NCBI GenBank assembly: GCA_963844805.1
Contig: CAWJPU010000013.1
Span: 310,001-374,000 of the forward strand
Reading direction: 5' to 3'
DNA length: 64,000 nt
DNA from: JACCZR01 sp963844805
GTDB lineage: Bacteria > Actinomycetota > Thermoleophilia > Solirubrobacterales > Thermoleophilaceae
Within the stretch, counting starts at the first letter, position 1; each line of letters begins with the position of its first letter. Under the pieces are notes generated by a model. It made no database searches. It had not been told where the DNA came from and saw only the letters and a list, made by a program, of their open reading frames with translations. Positions 53,858-61,888 of the stretch are shown here, in pieces. The position numbers and the translations under genes were made by a program.

Positions 53858-54597
53858 CCGGCTCTCACGGTGAACAGGCGCCGGGCCCAGTCGGGCAGCG
53901 GCTCCTCGGGGTCGGGCGCGCCGAGCAGCGAGTGGCCCACCCGGTACTTGCTCAGCGAGACGGGCACGATGGCCTCGGCGGACAGGGCGTCGTCCCAGGC
54001 CCCCGTCCCGCCCTCGCTCTTGGACTCCACAAGGACGTGGTCGGGGTCGAGGAAGGCCGCCGCCCCGTCGGGGCGCCGCATCTCCACCCAGCGGTCGCAG
54101 GTCACGCGCTCCGAGCCCTCGACGGCAGCGAAGGTGCGGCGCGTGAAGCGCGTGGTCAGGCTGGACTGCATCCGGTCGGCCACCGGCTCGAAGCGGTTCT
54201 CGGCGAGCACGCCGTCGAGGAACTCGCGCGCCTCGGCGTTCAGGCGCCCGTGCTGCTCTGGCGAGCGATCGAGGTGGCGCTTGTCCATGGTGCCGCCCTC
54301 CCGCTTGACCTTGACCTCGAACACGCACGCCCGCGTCTGCTCGTAGAGCCGCGAGCGCGTCTTGAACCGCGGCTCGCGGCTTTCCACGTGCTGGCGAAAG
54401 CACGACAGGTCGGGGGTGTCGAAGTAGATGCTCTCGTACTGGAACTCGCGCTCGCTGTCGATCGCCAGCACCTGATAGCCGCTGTCGAGCTTGGCGGTCA
54501 CCGACTCGAAGACCGCGCGCGGCACGAGGTACTTCTGGTCGACCCGACGCTGCAGCGAGGCACGCTCGTCGAGCTCCTCGAGGGAGATCGGCTTCAC
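53854..54597 (-). CDS. VTC-domain polyphosphate polymerase-like protein
   Basis: 247 residues. RVDQKYLVPRAVFESVTAKL, YESIYFDTPDLSCFRQHVES, FKTRSRLYEQTRACVFEVKV, FEPVADRMQSSLTTRFTRRT, CDRWVEMRRPDGAAAFLDPD and HVLVESKSEGG supply the basic and acidic tunnel residues (K, R, E) of the VTC/triphosphate tunnel fold. Eukaryotic VTC4 makes polyphosphate from ATP; bacterial homologues are mostly untested. No membrane partner is adjacent. Its GTG overlaps the ligA stop, an unexpected coupling. Converges on the monooxygenase. Confidence 0.82.
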   Translation of the reverse strand: MKPISLEELDERASLQRRVDQKYLVPRAVFESVTAKLDSGYQVLAIDSEREFQYESIYFDTPDLSCFRQHVESREPRFKTRSRLYEQTRACVFEVKVKREGGTMDKRHLDRSPEQHGRLNAEAREFLDGVLAENRFEPVADRMQSSLTTRFTRRTFAAVEGSERVTCDRWVEMRRPDGAAAFLDPDHVLVESKSEGGTGAWDDALSAEAIVPVSLSKYRVGHSLLGAPDPEEPLPDWARRLFTVRAG

Positions 54598-56633
54598 TCG
54601 CCGAGCAGCTTCAGGAGCGCTTCCTCGTCGAGCGTCTCGGTGCCCAGCTTCTGGGCCTTGTTGTACTTGGATGCGCCCGGGTCGGCGCCCGCCACCAGGT
54701 AGTCGGTGTTCTTGGACACCGAGTCGGTCACCTTGCCCCCGGCCGCCTCGATCCGCTCTCCGGCCACCTCGCGGGACATGTTCGGCAACGTTCCCGTGAT
54801 CACGAAGGTCATTCCCGCCAGCGGGCCCTCGGTGCCGGGCGCGGGGCCCGTCTCCTCGAACTGGAGGCCGTGGCCGCGCAGCCGGTCGATCAGCTCCCGG
54901 GTGCGGTCCTCGGACAGGGTCTCGACGATCGTCTCCGCCAGGATCGGGCCGATGCCCGGGGTCTCGGTCACCTGCTCGGGGGTGGCTTCCAGCAGGGCGT
55001 CGATCGTGCGGAAGTGCGCGGTCAGCGCGCGCGCGTTCACGTACCCGATGCCGGGGATGCCCAGCGCGTAGAGCACGCGGCCGAACGGCACCTCCTTGGT
55101 GCCCTCGATCGAGGCGATCAGGTTGCGGGCCGAGATCTCGCCGAAGCCCTCCAGCGCGGTGATCCGCTCCTCGTCGAGCTGGTAGATGTCGGCGACGTCG
55201 GAGATCAGGCCGTCCTGGAGGAAGCGGCGCGCGTTCTCCTCGCCCAGGCCCTCGATGTCCATCGCGCCCTTGGACACGAAGTGCTTGACCGCCTGGAAGA
55301 CCTGGCCCGGGCAGCCGGCGCGATTGGGGCAGATCGTCCACACGCCCTCCTCGGGCTTGACCGTCGGCGTGCCGCAGGCCGGGCACTTCTCCGGCGGCTC
55401 GGGCACGGTGGAGCGGTTCCTGCGCCTCTGGGCCTCCGGCGTGGGAGAGACCACCTGCGGGATCACGTCGCCCGCGCGCATGACGATCACCTCGTCCCCG
55501 TCGCGCACGTCCTTCTTGCGCAGGTCCTCCTCGTTGTGCAGCGTGGCGAGCTTGACCGTCACGCCCGAGACCTGCACCGGCTCGAGCGAGGCGAACGGGA
55601 CCATGTGGCCGGTCCGCCCCACGTTCCACATCACGCCGTTGAGCGTTGTGGTGGCGGTCATGGGGGCGAACTTCCACGCGATGGCGCCGCGCGGCTCGCG
55701 GCCCACCACGCCCAGCCGCCGCTGCAGCGCGAGGTCGTCGACCTTCACCACCACGCCGTCGGTCTCGTAGTCGAGCGCGTCGCGGCGCTCCTCCCACGCG
55801 ACGCAGGCCTTGACCACGCTGGGGACGTCGTCGTGACGCTCGATCTCGGGGTTGACGCGGAACCCGTGGTCCTTGAGCCACTCCAGCGACTCCCACTGGG
55901 TGGCGAACTCGATCCCCTCCACCGCGCCGATGCTGTAGCTCCACATCGACAGCGGCCGCGCCGCCACCAGCTCGGGGTCCAGCTGGCGGATCGTGCCCGC
56001 CGCCGAGTTGCGCGGGTTGGCGAAGGTGGGCTCGCCCGCGGCGGCGCGCTGCTCGTTGAGCCGCGCGAAGGCACTGCGGGGCATGTAGGCCTCGCCGCGC
56101 ACCTCCAGCAGCGGCGGGGCGTCCTCGATCCGCAGCGGGATCGCCTTGATGGTGCGCAGGTTCTGGGTCACGTCCTCGCCGGTGGTGCCGTCGCCGCGCG
56201 TGGCTCCCCGGACCAGCACGCCGTCCTCGTAGACGAGCGAGATGGCCAGGCCGTCCACCTTGGGCTCGGTCACGTACCGGATGGCGGCGTCCTCCACCCC
56301 CTCCTTCTGCAGGCGGCGGTCCGTGCGCTGCACCCAGGCCTCGAGCTCCTCCTCGTTGCGCGCGTTGGCCAGCGACAGCATCGGCTGGAGGTGCTCGACG
56401 TGCTCGAACTTGTCCAGCGGCTTGGCCCCCACGCGCTGGGTGGGCGAATCGGGCGTGAGCAGCTCTGGGTGCTCGGTCTCGATGTCGCGCAGCTCGTTGA
56501 TCAGGACGTCGTAGTCGGCGTCCGAGATCTGCGGGTCGTCGAGGACGTAGTAGCGGTGGTTGTGGTGGTCGAGCTCCTTGCGCAGCTCGGCCGCCCGCCC
56601 CGCCGCTCCCTGTGCCGTCCGGGGTTTGCTCAC
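54594..56633 (-). CDS. ligA: NAD-dependent DNA ligase
   Basis: 679 residues, frame intact. Domain Ia: LDHHNHRYYVLDDPQISDAD. Adenylation: TEPKVDGLAISLVYEDGVLV with the KxDG Lys, RGATRGDGTTGEDVTQNL, FANPRNSAAGTIRQLDP, ETDGVVVKVDDLALQ and GAIAWKFAP. OB fold: GRTGHMVPFASLEPVQVSG. Zinc finger: CPACGTPT and TICPNRAGCPG. HhH repeats and the BRCT end (GMTFVITGTLPNMSREVAGE) follow. It seals nicks in replication and repair. GTG 56633 overlaps the surE stop. Confidence 0.97.
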   Translation of the reverse strand: MSKPRTAQGAAGRAAELRKELDHHNHRYYVLDDPQISDADYDVLINELRDIETEHPELLTPDSPTQRVGAKPLDKFEHVEHLQPMLSLANARNEEELEAWVQRTDRRLQKEGVEDAAIRYVTEPKVDGLAISLVYEDGVLVRGATRGDGTTGEDVTQNLRTIKAIPLRIEDAPPLLEVRGEAYMPRSAFARLNEQRAAAGEPTFANPRNSAAGTIRQLDPELVAARPLSMWSYSIGAVEGIEFATQWESLEWLKDHGFRVNPEIERHDDVPSVVKACVAWEERRDALDYETDGVVVKVDDLALQRRLGVVGREPRGAIAWKFAPMTATTTLNGVMWNVGRTGHMVPFASLEPVQVSGVTVKLATLHNEEDLRKKDVRDGDEVIVMRAGDVIPQVVSPTPEAQRRRNRSTVPEPPEKCPACGTPTVKPEEGVWTICPNRAGCPGQVFQAVKHFVSKGAMDIEGLGEENARRFLQDGLISDVADIYQLDEERITALEGFGEISARNLIASIEGTKEVPFGRVLYALGIPGIGYVNARALTAHFRTIDALLEATPEQVTETPGIGPILAETIVETLSEDRTRELIDRLRGHGLQFEETGPAPGTEGPLAGMTFVITGTLPNMSREVAGERIEAAGGKVTDSVSKNTDYLVAGADPGASKYNKAQKLGTETLDEEALLKLLGE

Positions 56634-57452
56634 ACCTCTTCGGCGGCGGGGCGGAGCAGCGCCTCGAGGTCGAAGCCTCCGAGCGCCTCGATGCCCGCCT
56701 GGTCGGTCAGGTCGAAGTGCAGCGGCGTCACGCCGATGCGGCCCGCGGCGAGGGCCGCGAAGTCGGTGCCCTCCTCCTCGTGATAGCCGGGCTCGTCGCC
56801 GTAGATGTGGTAGCGGCGGCGCCCGTCCTGGTCCTGGGCGCGCTTGAGCTGGTCGCGGTAGATCCGCTTGCCCAACCGGCAGGCCTCGGCCCCGCCCGCT
56901 TCGCCGGCGGGGGCGTTGATGTTCAGCAGCGTGCCCTGCGGGCATGGGGACCTCGTCGAGGCGGTCCACGATCGCCGCCGTGAACGCGGCCGACTGGGCG
57001 AAGTCGCCGTCGGCCCAGCTGATCGGCCCGGTCCAGGCGTCCAGGCGGCCGTGCTCGGCCTGCTGGGAGACGGCAATGGCAGGCAGGCCCAGCACGATGC
57101 CCTCCAGCGCCGCGGCGACGGTGCCGGAGTAGGTGATGTCGTCGCCGAGGTTCGAGCCGTGGTTGATGCCCGACACGATCAGCTCGGGCTGGAACGGGAT
57201 CAGCCCCAGCGCCGCGAAGCGCACGCAGTCGACCGGGGTGCCGTCGGTGGCGAAGCCGCTGGTGCCGTCCCCGAAGTCGACCTCCTCGACGCTGAGCGCC
57301 TTACGGGTGGTGATGCTCCGCCCCATGGCCGAGCGGTTGCCGTCCGGGGCGATGACCGCGAGCTCGAGGCCGGGAAGCTCGAGCAGGGCCTTGCGCATCG
57401 CGTTCAGGCCCTTGGCTCGGATGCCGTCGTCGTTGGTGAGGAGGACCTTCAT
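56630..57452 (-). CDS. surE: 5'/3'-nucleotidase SurE
   Basis: About 274 residues. KVLLTNDDGIRAKGLNAMRK (metal DD), VIAPDGNRSAMGRSITTRKA, DGTPVDCVRFAALG, LIVSGINHGSNLGDDITYSG and TVAAALEGIVLGLPAIAVSQ are the SurE signature series; the end is RIGVTPLHFDLTDQAGIEAL. It dephosphorylates nucleoside monophosphates. One frame break near 56942 (after DEVPMPQGTLLNINAPAG). Upstream truA is 15 bases away and ligA overlaps, forming a truA-surE-ligA run. Confidence 0.95.
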
Positions 57453-57467
57453 GGCGCTCCGCTGAGG

Positions 57468-58193
57468 CTATTCGTAGGCCACGGCCTCGAGGCACAGCCC
57501 GTGGGCGGGCGCGGTGTCGGCCGCCTCGGCGCGCGGACGGCCCGCCAGCAGGCCCTCGAAGAAGTCGCGCTCCATGCGCCCCGCGGCCACCCAGAGCATG
57601 CTCCCGACCAGCGTGCGGACCATGTGGCGCATGAAGCTGTCGGCCTCGATCCAGTACTCGACCAGGTCGCCTTCCGCCACCCATTCCGAGCGCGTCACCT
57701 CCCGCGTGAAGCGCGAGTGGTAGCCCCCGGTGGGGGTGAAGGCGGTGAAGTCCTGCTTACCTCTCACTGCCGCGGCGCACGCGTGGAGGGCGTCGCGGTC
57801 ACATGGCCGGCGCCAGTGGAGGCTGGTGCGGCGCTCGTGGGGCGACCGCGCGGCGCGGGTCAGAACGCGGTAGCGGTAGGTCCGCGAGCGGGCGTCGCGG
57901 CGGGCGTCGAAGGCCTCGGGCGCCTCATCGGAGCTCACCACGGCGAGGTCGTCGGGCAGCAGGCCGTTGAGTCGCTGGGCGGAGACCGGCGCGCCGGGGT
58001 GGCTCGCCACCTGCCCGCGAGCGTGCACGCCGGCGTCGGTGCGCCCCGCCACGGTCAGCCGCACCTCCTCGCGGGTGATGGTGGCCAGCGCGTGCTCCAG
58101 CGTCTCCTGCACGGTGCGGCGGCCCGGCTGGGTGGCCCAGCCGGCGAAGTCGGTGCCGTCGTACTCGATGAGGAGCCGGGCGGCCAGGGTCAG
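57468..58193 (-). CDS. truA: tRNA pseudouridine synthase A
   Basis: About 241 residues. RLLIEYDGTDFAGWATQPGR, the catalytic Asp in LTVAGRTDAGVHARGQVASH, SRTYRYRVLTRAARSP, GKQDFTAFTP and SFMRHMVRTLVGSMLWVAAG are TruA blocks. It makes pseudouridine at positions 38-40 of tRNA. No ATG, GTG or TTG precedes LLIEYDG; CTG 58193, overlapping the methyltransferase stop as CTGA, is the best start (LTLAARLL). truA often lies next to rplQ; here six genes intervene. Confidence 0.95.
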   Translation of the reverse strand: MTLAARLLIEYDGTDFAGWATQPGRRTVQETLEHALATITREEVRLTVAGRTDAGVHARGQVASHPGAPVSAQRLNGLLPDDLAVVSSDEAPEAFDARRDARSRTYRYRVLTRAARSPHERRTSLHWRRPCDRDALHACAAAVRGKQDFTAFTPTGGYHSRFTREVTRSEWVAEGDLVEYWIEADSFMRHMVRTLVGSMLWVAAGRMERDFFEGLLAGRPRAEAADTAPAHGLCLEAVAYE

Positions 58194-59002
58194 CCGGGGC
58201 GGCGGGCGACGATCGCGACGAAGCGGCCGTCGACCGAGAACGGGCCGTCGCCGCCGGCCCAGCCGCGCGCGACCTCGAGCATCTCCTCGCGCATGCGCGC
58301 GTAGACGTCGGGCGGCATGTTCGCCTTGGCGGCCACCTGCGGCGGCGCGCTGCGCTCGAGGTGCGCGACGTAGTCCTCGGGGGAGTCGCCCTCCCAAGGC
58401 AGGGTGTGCTCGGTGATCTCGATGCTCGACGCGAGGCCCTCGAAGCGCTCGCGCACCACCTCCTCCTGCGACCACTCCTCGATCGCCGGCGGAGCTTCCT
58501 CGCCCGGCTCGGGCGGCGGCGCGTAGCGGCGGCCGACGGAGAACAAGTCGCAGTTGGCCCCGGTGGCCATCCACGCGGTCATGCCCACCGTGCCGCCGGG
58601 CTTGACCACGCGGAACATCTCCTCGGCGGCCACCCGCGGGCGGGGCGCGATCATCGCGCCGAAGACCGAGCCGACGCAGTCGAAGCGGGCGTCCTCGAAG
58701 GGCAGGGCCTCGGCGTCCGCCTCGACCCACTCGATCTCCACGCCCTCGGCCTCGGCGCGCTCGCGGCCGCGCGCGACCATGCCGGGCGCGATGTCGGCTG
58801 CCACGACGCTGGCCCCCTCCTCGGCGCTGAGCACCGCGAAGTTGCCGTCGCCGGCGGCGTTGTCGAGCACCTCCTGGCCCGCCGAGACGGCGCACAGGTC
58901 CACGAGCACGCGGGCCGCGGGGCGCAGCTGCTCGGAGAGGCCGGCGTAGTCGCCCTGGCTCCAGGTCTGCGCCGACTGCGCCTTGATCTTGGCCGCGTCC
59001 AC
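58190..59002 (-). CDS. SAM-dependent methyltransferase (class I)
   Basis: 270 residues from a GTG (VDAAKIKAQSAQTWSQGDYA). SAM motif I is EVLDNAAGDGNFAVLSAEEG (DxAxGxG), motif II region SVVAADIAPGMVARGRERAE, then EADAEALPFEDARFDCVGSV and RVVKPGGTVGMTAWMATGAN, as in UbiE/Methyltransf_11 proteins. The substrate is unknown; TWSQGDYAGLSEQLRPAA at the start is seen in small-molecule and quinone-type methylases. Coupled to truA. Confidence 0.88.
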   Translation of the reverse strand: MDAAKIKAQSAQTWSQGDYAGLSEQLRPAARVLVDLCAVSAGQEVLDNAAGDGNFAVLSAEEGASVVAADIAPGMVARGRERAEAEGVEIEWVEADAEALPFEDARFDCVGSVFGAMIAPRPRVAAEEMFRVVKPGGTVGMTAWMATGANCDLFSVGRRYAPPPEPGEEAPPAIEEWSQEEVVRERFEGLASSIEITEHTLPWEGDSPEDYVAHLERSAPPQVAAKANMPPDVYARMREEMLEVARGWAGGDGPFSVDGRFVAIVARRPG

Positions 59003-59013
59003 CGCGGCGGAGC

Positions 59014-60294
59014 CTAGAGGCCCGGCGGGTGGCGCACCACGTAGCCGCCGCCGGTCTGGCGCGGCCCGCCCCAGCGCGAGCCGCTGTCGCTGCGCGCGCT
59101 GGTGTCGAATCGCCGGCCGTCGATCGTCATGTAGACGTGGCCGGAGCTCGCGTAGATGGAGATGTGCTTGCCGGGGCCCGGGCGCGCCCCAGCTCATGAA
59201 GGCGCCCGAGGTGAGCGGCGCGGACAGCAGGCCGCCGCCGTGCAGCGCGTAGGACACCGAGCCCGAGCAGTCGTAGCCGGTGTCGTTGAACGAGCCGTGG
59301 CCGCCGCCGTAGCGGTAGGGCTTGCCGGCGATCCGGTTGGCCGCCGCGATCACGCGGGCGACGGTCGAGGAGCTCCCGCCTCCACCGCCTCCGCCGCCGC
59401 TCGAGCGGCGCTTGCGGCGCATCGTCTTCTTGCGCTTCAGCGCCGGGCCGGGGCCCATGCGCAGCGCGCGGCGGGTGGCCGGGCCGGCGACGCCGTCCAC
59501 CGGTAGGCCCTTGCTGCGCTGGAAGCGGCGCAGGGCCTTCTCGGTGGCCGCGCCGAAGACGCCGTCGGGCGAGAGGCCCAGCGGCTGCCTGCAGCGCCTT
59601 GACGCCGCCGCCGCGGCGCGCGCCGATGGCTGGCGAAGCGCGTCTTGGGCTTTGCCGTGCCCGCCCGGCGGTGGCGCCGGGCGGGCTTCTTGCGCTTGAG
59701 CACCCTGCCCGCGCGCAGGTTCATCGCGGCCAGCGTCTGCGGCCCGGCCTTGCCGTCCACCGGGAGGCCGTGGGCCTTCTGCCAGCGGCGCAGCGCCTTC
59801 TCGGTGGCGGGGCCGAAGTCCCCGTCCGGGCTGAGGCCAAGCTTGGCCTGCAGCGCGCGAACACCGCCGCGCTTCGCGGCCTTCTTGACCTTGCCTGCTT
59901 TGGGCTTGGCCGGATTGCTCACCCGGGTCACCTTGGGCTGCAGCGTGGACGAGGTGGAGGCGGCGATGCTGTCGCCGGAGGCTTCGGAGGCCTGGGCGCC
60001 CTGCTGGCGCGGAAGCGCGGGGACCTCGGGGGGCGCGGGCCTCTCGGGAGCGCTGGGCCTGGCCCTCTGCTTCGGAGCAGCGTTCGCGTCGTCCGAGCTC
60101 TTCTGGTCGAGCACCAGGGCAGCGGGCTCGGTCGAGGCGGCGCCGCCGCCCCCGCCCTCGCTGATGGCCTTGGCGGCCGCCACGCCGGCGACCGGGCCGC
60201 CGGTGGCGATCAGGATCGCGGCGAGGGGCACGCTGGCGCCCGCCGATCTCGGTCGGGAGACCGCGGCGCTGCGAAGCCGCCGCGCGGCGCGCAC
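59014..60294 (-). CDS. Secreted NlpC/P60-like endopeptidase with two peptidoglycan-binding domains
   Basis: About 425 residues. N-terminal hydrophobic export segment (SVPLAAILIATGGPVAGVAA), a low-complexity linker, then two PG_binding_1 repeats: GGVRALQAKLGLSPDGDFGP through LPVDGKAGPQTLAAMNL, and ALGLSPDGVFGAATEKALRR through GLPVDGVAGPATRRALRMG. The catalytic domain has the Cys in YDCSGSVSYALHGGG and a His in GKHISIYASSGHVYMTIDGR. It should cut cell-wall peptides. Frame breaks near 59590 and 59185. A c-di-AMP riboswitch occupies its leader, in line with known control of wall hydrolases. Confidence 0.88.
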
Positions 60295-60377
60295 GGGAGC
60301 GTTGAAGTGACTGCTCCCAAACGTCCGGGGAGCCCAGGTCCCTCTGCAAGTCCAAAACCGCCTCTCGTTTTTGTCGA

Positions 60378-60518
60378 CTTCGCGCCTGCGGGGTTAGCTG
60401 TCGGGCTCGCGGCTCGCGCTACGCTCGGCCCCTCGGCCTTACGATTCGCCCCTGCGGACCAGTCCGCATCGGGTCCCCCGCTCGCCGCGCCCGGAGGCAA
60501 CGGCGACTCGGCGTCAAT
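60378..60518 (-). ncRNA. c-di-AMP (ydaO/yuaA-type) riboswitch
   Basis: On the minus strand, the conserved ydaO segments occur in order: GACGCCGAGTCGCCG (5' stem), GCGGGGGACCC, GGGGCGAATCGTAAGGCCG, and near the 3' end CCCGACAGCTAACCCCGCAG followed by GCGC, which pairs back to the 5' stem. Spacing and wording agree with the ydaO family. The 83 bases between it and GTG 60294 contain AAAACGAGAGGCGGTTTT, a possible expression-platform stem. Binding of c-di-AMP normally turns such genes off. Confidence 0.88.
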
Positions 60519-60545
60519 GAGGGCGTCGTTCTATCAAGCGAAACT

Positions 60546-60587
60546 CCTGCACATTGCACGATTTCTTGCAGGAAGCCGCCGTGCAGG
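60546..60587. repeat. CCTGCA/TGCAGG half-sites upstream of the riboswitch transcript
   Basis: CCTGCA at 60546, TGCAGG at 60567 and 60582 (the last two 15 bp apart as TGCAGGAAGC copies) lie where the riboswitch promoter should be. They may be operator half-sites. Apart from these and the riboswitch, nothing else is seen in 60295-60626. Confidence 0.3.
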
Positions 60588-60613
60588 AAGCGGCCCAGCC
60601 CTGACCCCCCAGC

Positions 60614-60619
60614 TACGCT
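60614..60619 (+). promoter_or_regulatory. Candidate -10 box (TACGCT)
   Basis: TACGCT ends 7 bases before a GTG at 60627, the same layout as the other leaderless starts, and suggests that a plus-strand gene begins there. Confidence 0.3.
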
Positions 60620-60626
60620 GCGGCGG

Positions 60627-60822
60627 GTGACGAACTCGCGCTCGCACTCACGCCGCGCTGGCTCCAGTGCTCGAGCATCGGCGGCGGGCTGGGCTCGCCG
60701 CGGCGCTGGCGACGCGCCCTGGTCACCGAGCGCCGCGGCCGCCCAGAGACGGTCGACCATGCGCTCCACGCGCGCTCGAGCTGGCAGCGAGCCCGACGGA
60801 CCGGCGACCGGCAACCGCGAGC
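60627..60822 (+). CDS. Possible leaderless small gene (frame uncertain)
   Basis: From GTG 60627 the written frame is Arg/Ser/Ala rich and unconvincing, but if one base is missing near 60632 the frame reads ELALALTPRWLQCSSIGGGL with strong G/C third positions until about 60800. This may be an independent small gene or the N-terminal part of the 60823-61011 gene. No family is recognised. Confidence 0.3.
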
Positions 60823-61011
60823 ATGTCGCCCGTGGAGGATCGAGAGCGCGTAGAGGCCTATGTACGTGAGCTGGTGGAGCGCCAGGGGCTGCCGATGCCC
60901 GACGAGTTCGAGCCGCGGGAGCGCAGCGTAATGCTCAAGTGGACCGAGCGGCGGGTGGCGGTGATCGTCGACCTGGACGAGCCCGTCCGGTCGCTCCGCA
61001 GGGCCGCGTAG
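60823..61011 (+). CDS. Small protein of unknown function
   Basis: 62 residues: MSPVEDRERVEAYVRELVER, QGLPMPDEFEPRERSVMLKW and TERRVAVIVDLDEPVRSLRR. Codon third positions are nearly all G or C and the sequence looks like a small alpha-beta domain. There is no clear Shine-Dalgarno, so it may be the C-terminal part of a gene starting at 60627. A perfect hairpin follows its stop. Confidence 0.5.
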   Translation: MSPVEDRERVEAYVRELVERQGLPMPDEFEPRERSVMLKWTERRVAVIVDLDEPVRSLRRAA

Positions 61012-61030
61012 CGCCGCCTCGCCTACGTGA

Positions 61031-61057
61031 CCAGGAGGATGGACCCCATCCTCCTGG
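61031..61057. terminator. Perfect 12-bp-stem hairpin
   Basis: CCAGGAGGATGG (61031-61042) and CCATCCTCCTGG (61046-61057) pair perfectly around the loop ACC, 20 bases after the small gene's stop. No T run follows. It contains an AGGAGG that would be hidden in the stem. Confidence 0.5.
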
Positions 61058-61149
61058 GCGCCGGCGGGAAGGGCCTCGCAAACGGCCGCCTGGCGCCCGC
61101 CGCATCGTTGGGTTACGGTCGGCACGTACCCGCACCCAGGAGGTCCGCC

Positions 61150-61509
61150 ATGGCTGACGACGCGTTGTTCATCGGTTGGGGTGAGGTGGTGCGCGGCCGC
61201 GAGACGAAGGCTGTGGAGGTCTTCAACGAGGCGATCGCGTACTACGGCCAGCTCCAGCAGGACGGCAAGATCGAGGGCTTCGAGGCCTATTTCCTCGGGC
61301 CGCACGGAGGCGACCTCGGTGGCTTCGTGCTCCTTCACGGGGAAGCAGAGGCGCTCGATGAGATCGGGCGCTCCGAAGAGTTCGAGCGCCTCCAGACCCG
61401 GAGCGCGATGATCGTGGACAGGTCGGGAACGGTCCCCGCCGTCACGGGCAACGCCCTCGCGCGGGCGATGGGCCACTTCGAGGAAGCGGCCCGGGACCTG
61501 GGCTCCTAG
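61150..61509 (+). CDS. Conserved-looking protein of unknown function
   Basis: 119 residues. The ATG follows AGGAGG by 6 bases. ALFIGWGEVVRGRETKAVEV, FNEAIAYYGQLQQDGKIEGF, EAYFLGPHGGDLGGFVLLHG and RLQTRSAMIVDRSGTVPAVT suggest a dimeric alpha+beta barrel fold. No catalytic motif or family is recognised. It converges on rplQ with a 9-base gap. Confidence 0.65.
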   Translation: MADDALFIGWGEVVRGRETKAVEVFNEAIAYYGQLQQDGKIEGFEAYFLGPHGGDLGGFVLLHGEAEALDEIGRSEEFERLQTRSAMIVDRSGTVPAVTGNALARAMGHFEEAARDLGS

Positions 61510-61518
61510 GGCGCCGGA

Positions 61519-61872
61519 CTAGACCAGCTCGAGGAAGACCATCTCGGTGGAGTCCGAGCGGCGGGGGCCCAGCTTCAGGATCCGGGTGTACCCGCCGTCT
61601 CGGTCCGCGTAGCGCGGCGCCAGCTCCTCGAACAGCTTGTAGACCACGAACTTGTCCTGGCCGAGCCGGGCCATCGCCTGCCGGCGGGCGTGGGCGTCGC
61701 CGCGCCGGGCCAGCGTGATCAGCCGCTCCAGCTCGGGCTTGACCGCCTTGGCCTTGGCCTCGGAGGTCTGGATGCGCTCGTGCTCGATGACCTCCCGCGA
61801 GAGGTTCATCATCAGCGCCTTGCGGTGCGAGGCGTCGCGGGAGAGCTTGCCCTTTTGCTTGCGGTGACGCAT
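61519..61872 (-). CDS. rplQ: 50S ribosomal protein L17
   Basis: 117 residues, the compact bacterial form. MRHRKQKGKLSRDASHRKAL, MMNLSREVIEHERIQTSEAK, AKAVKPELERLITLARRGDA and GGYTRILKLGPRRSDSTEMV are standard L17. Last gene of the rpsK-rpsD-rpoA-rplQ operon. Confidence 0.97.
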   Translation of the reverse strand: MRHRKQKGKLSRDASHRKALMMNLSREVIEHERIQTSEAKAKAVKPELERLITLARRGDAHARRQAMARLGQDKFVVYKLFEELAPRYADRDGGYTRILKLGPRRSDSTEMVFLELV

Positions 61873-61888
61873 GGCCCGGCCTCGGAGA

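Noticed and set aside
54594..57452. Apparent 952-residue SurE-LigA fusion
   Set aside because: The two genes share a frame only because of a frame break near 56942 in surE. The normal SurE C-terminus is present in another frame and ends with a TGA overlapping the ligA GTG.
60419..60814. Minus-strand frame across the riboswitch region
   Set aside because: It is Arg/Ala/Ser rich with poor codon bias and crosses the conserved riboswitch and promoter region.
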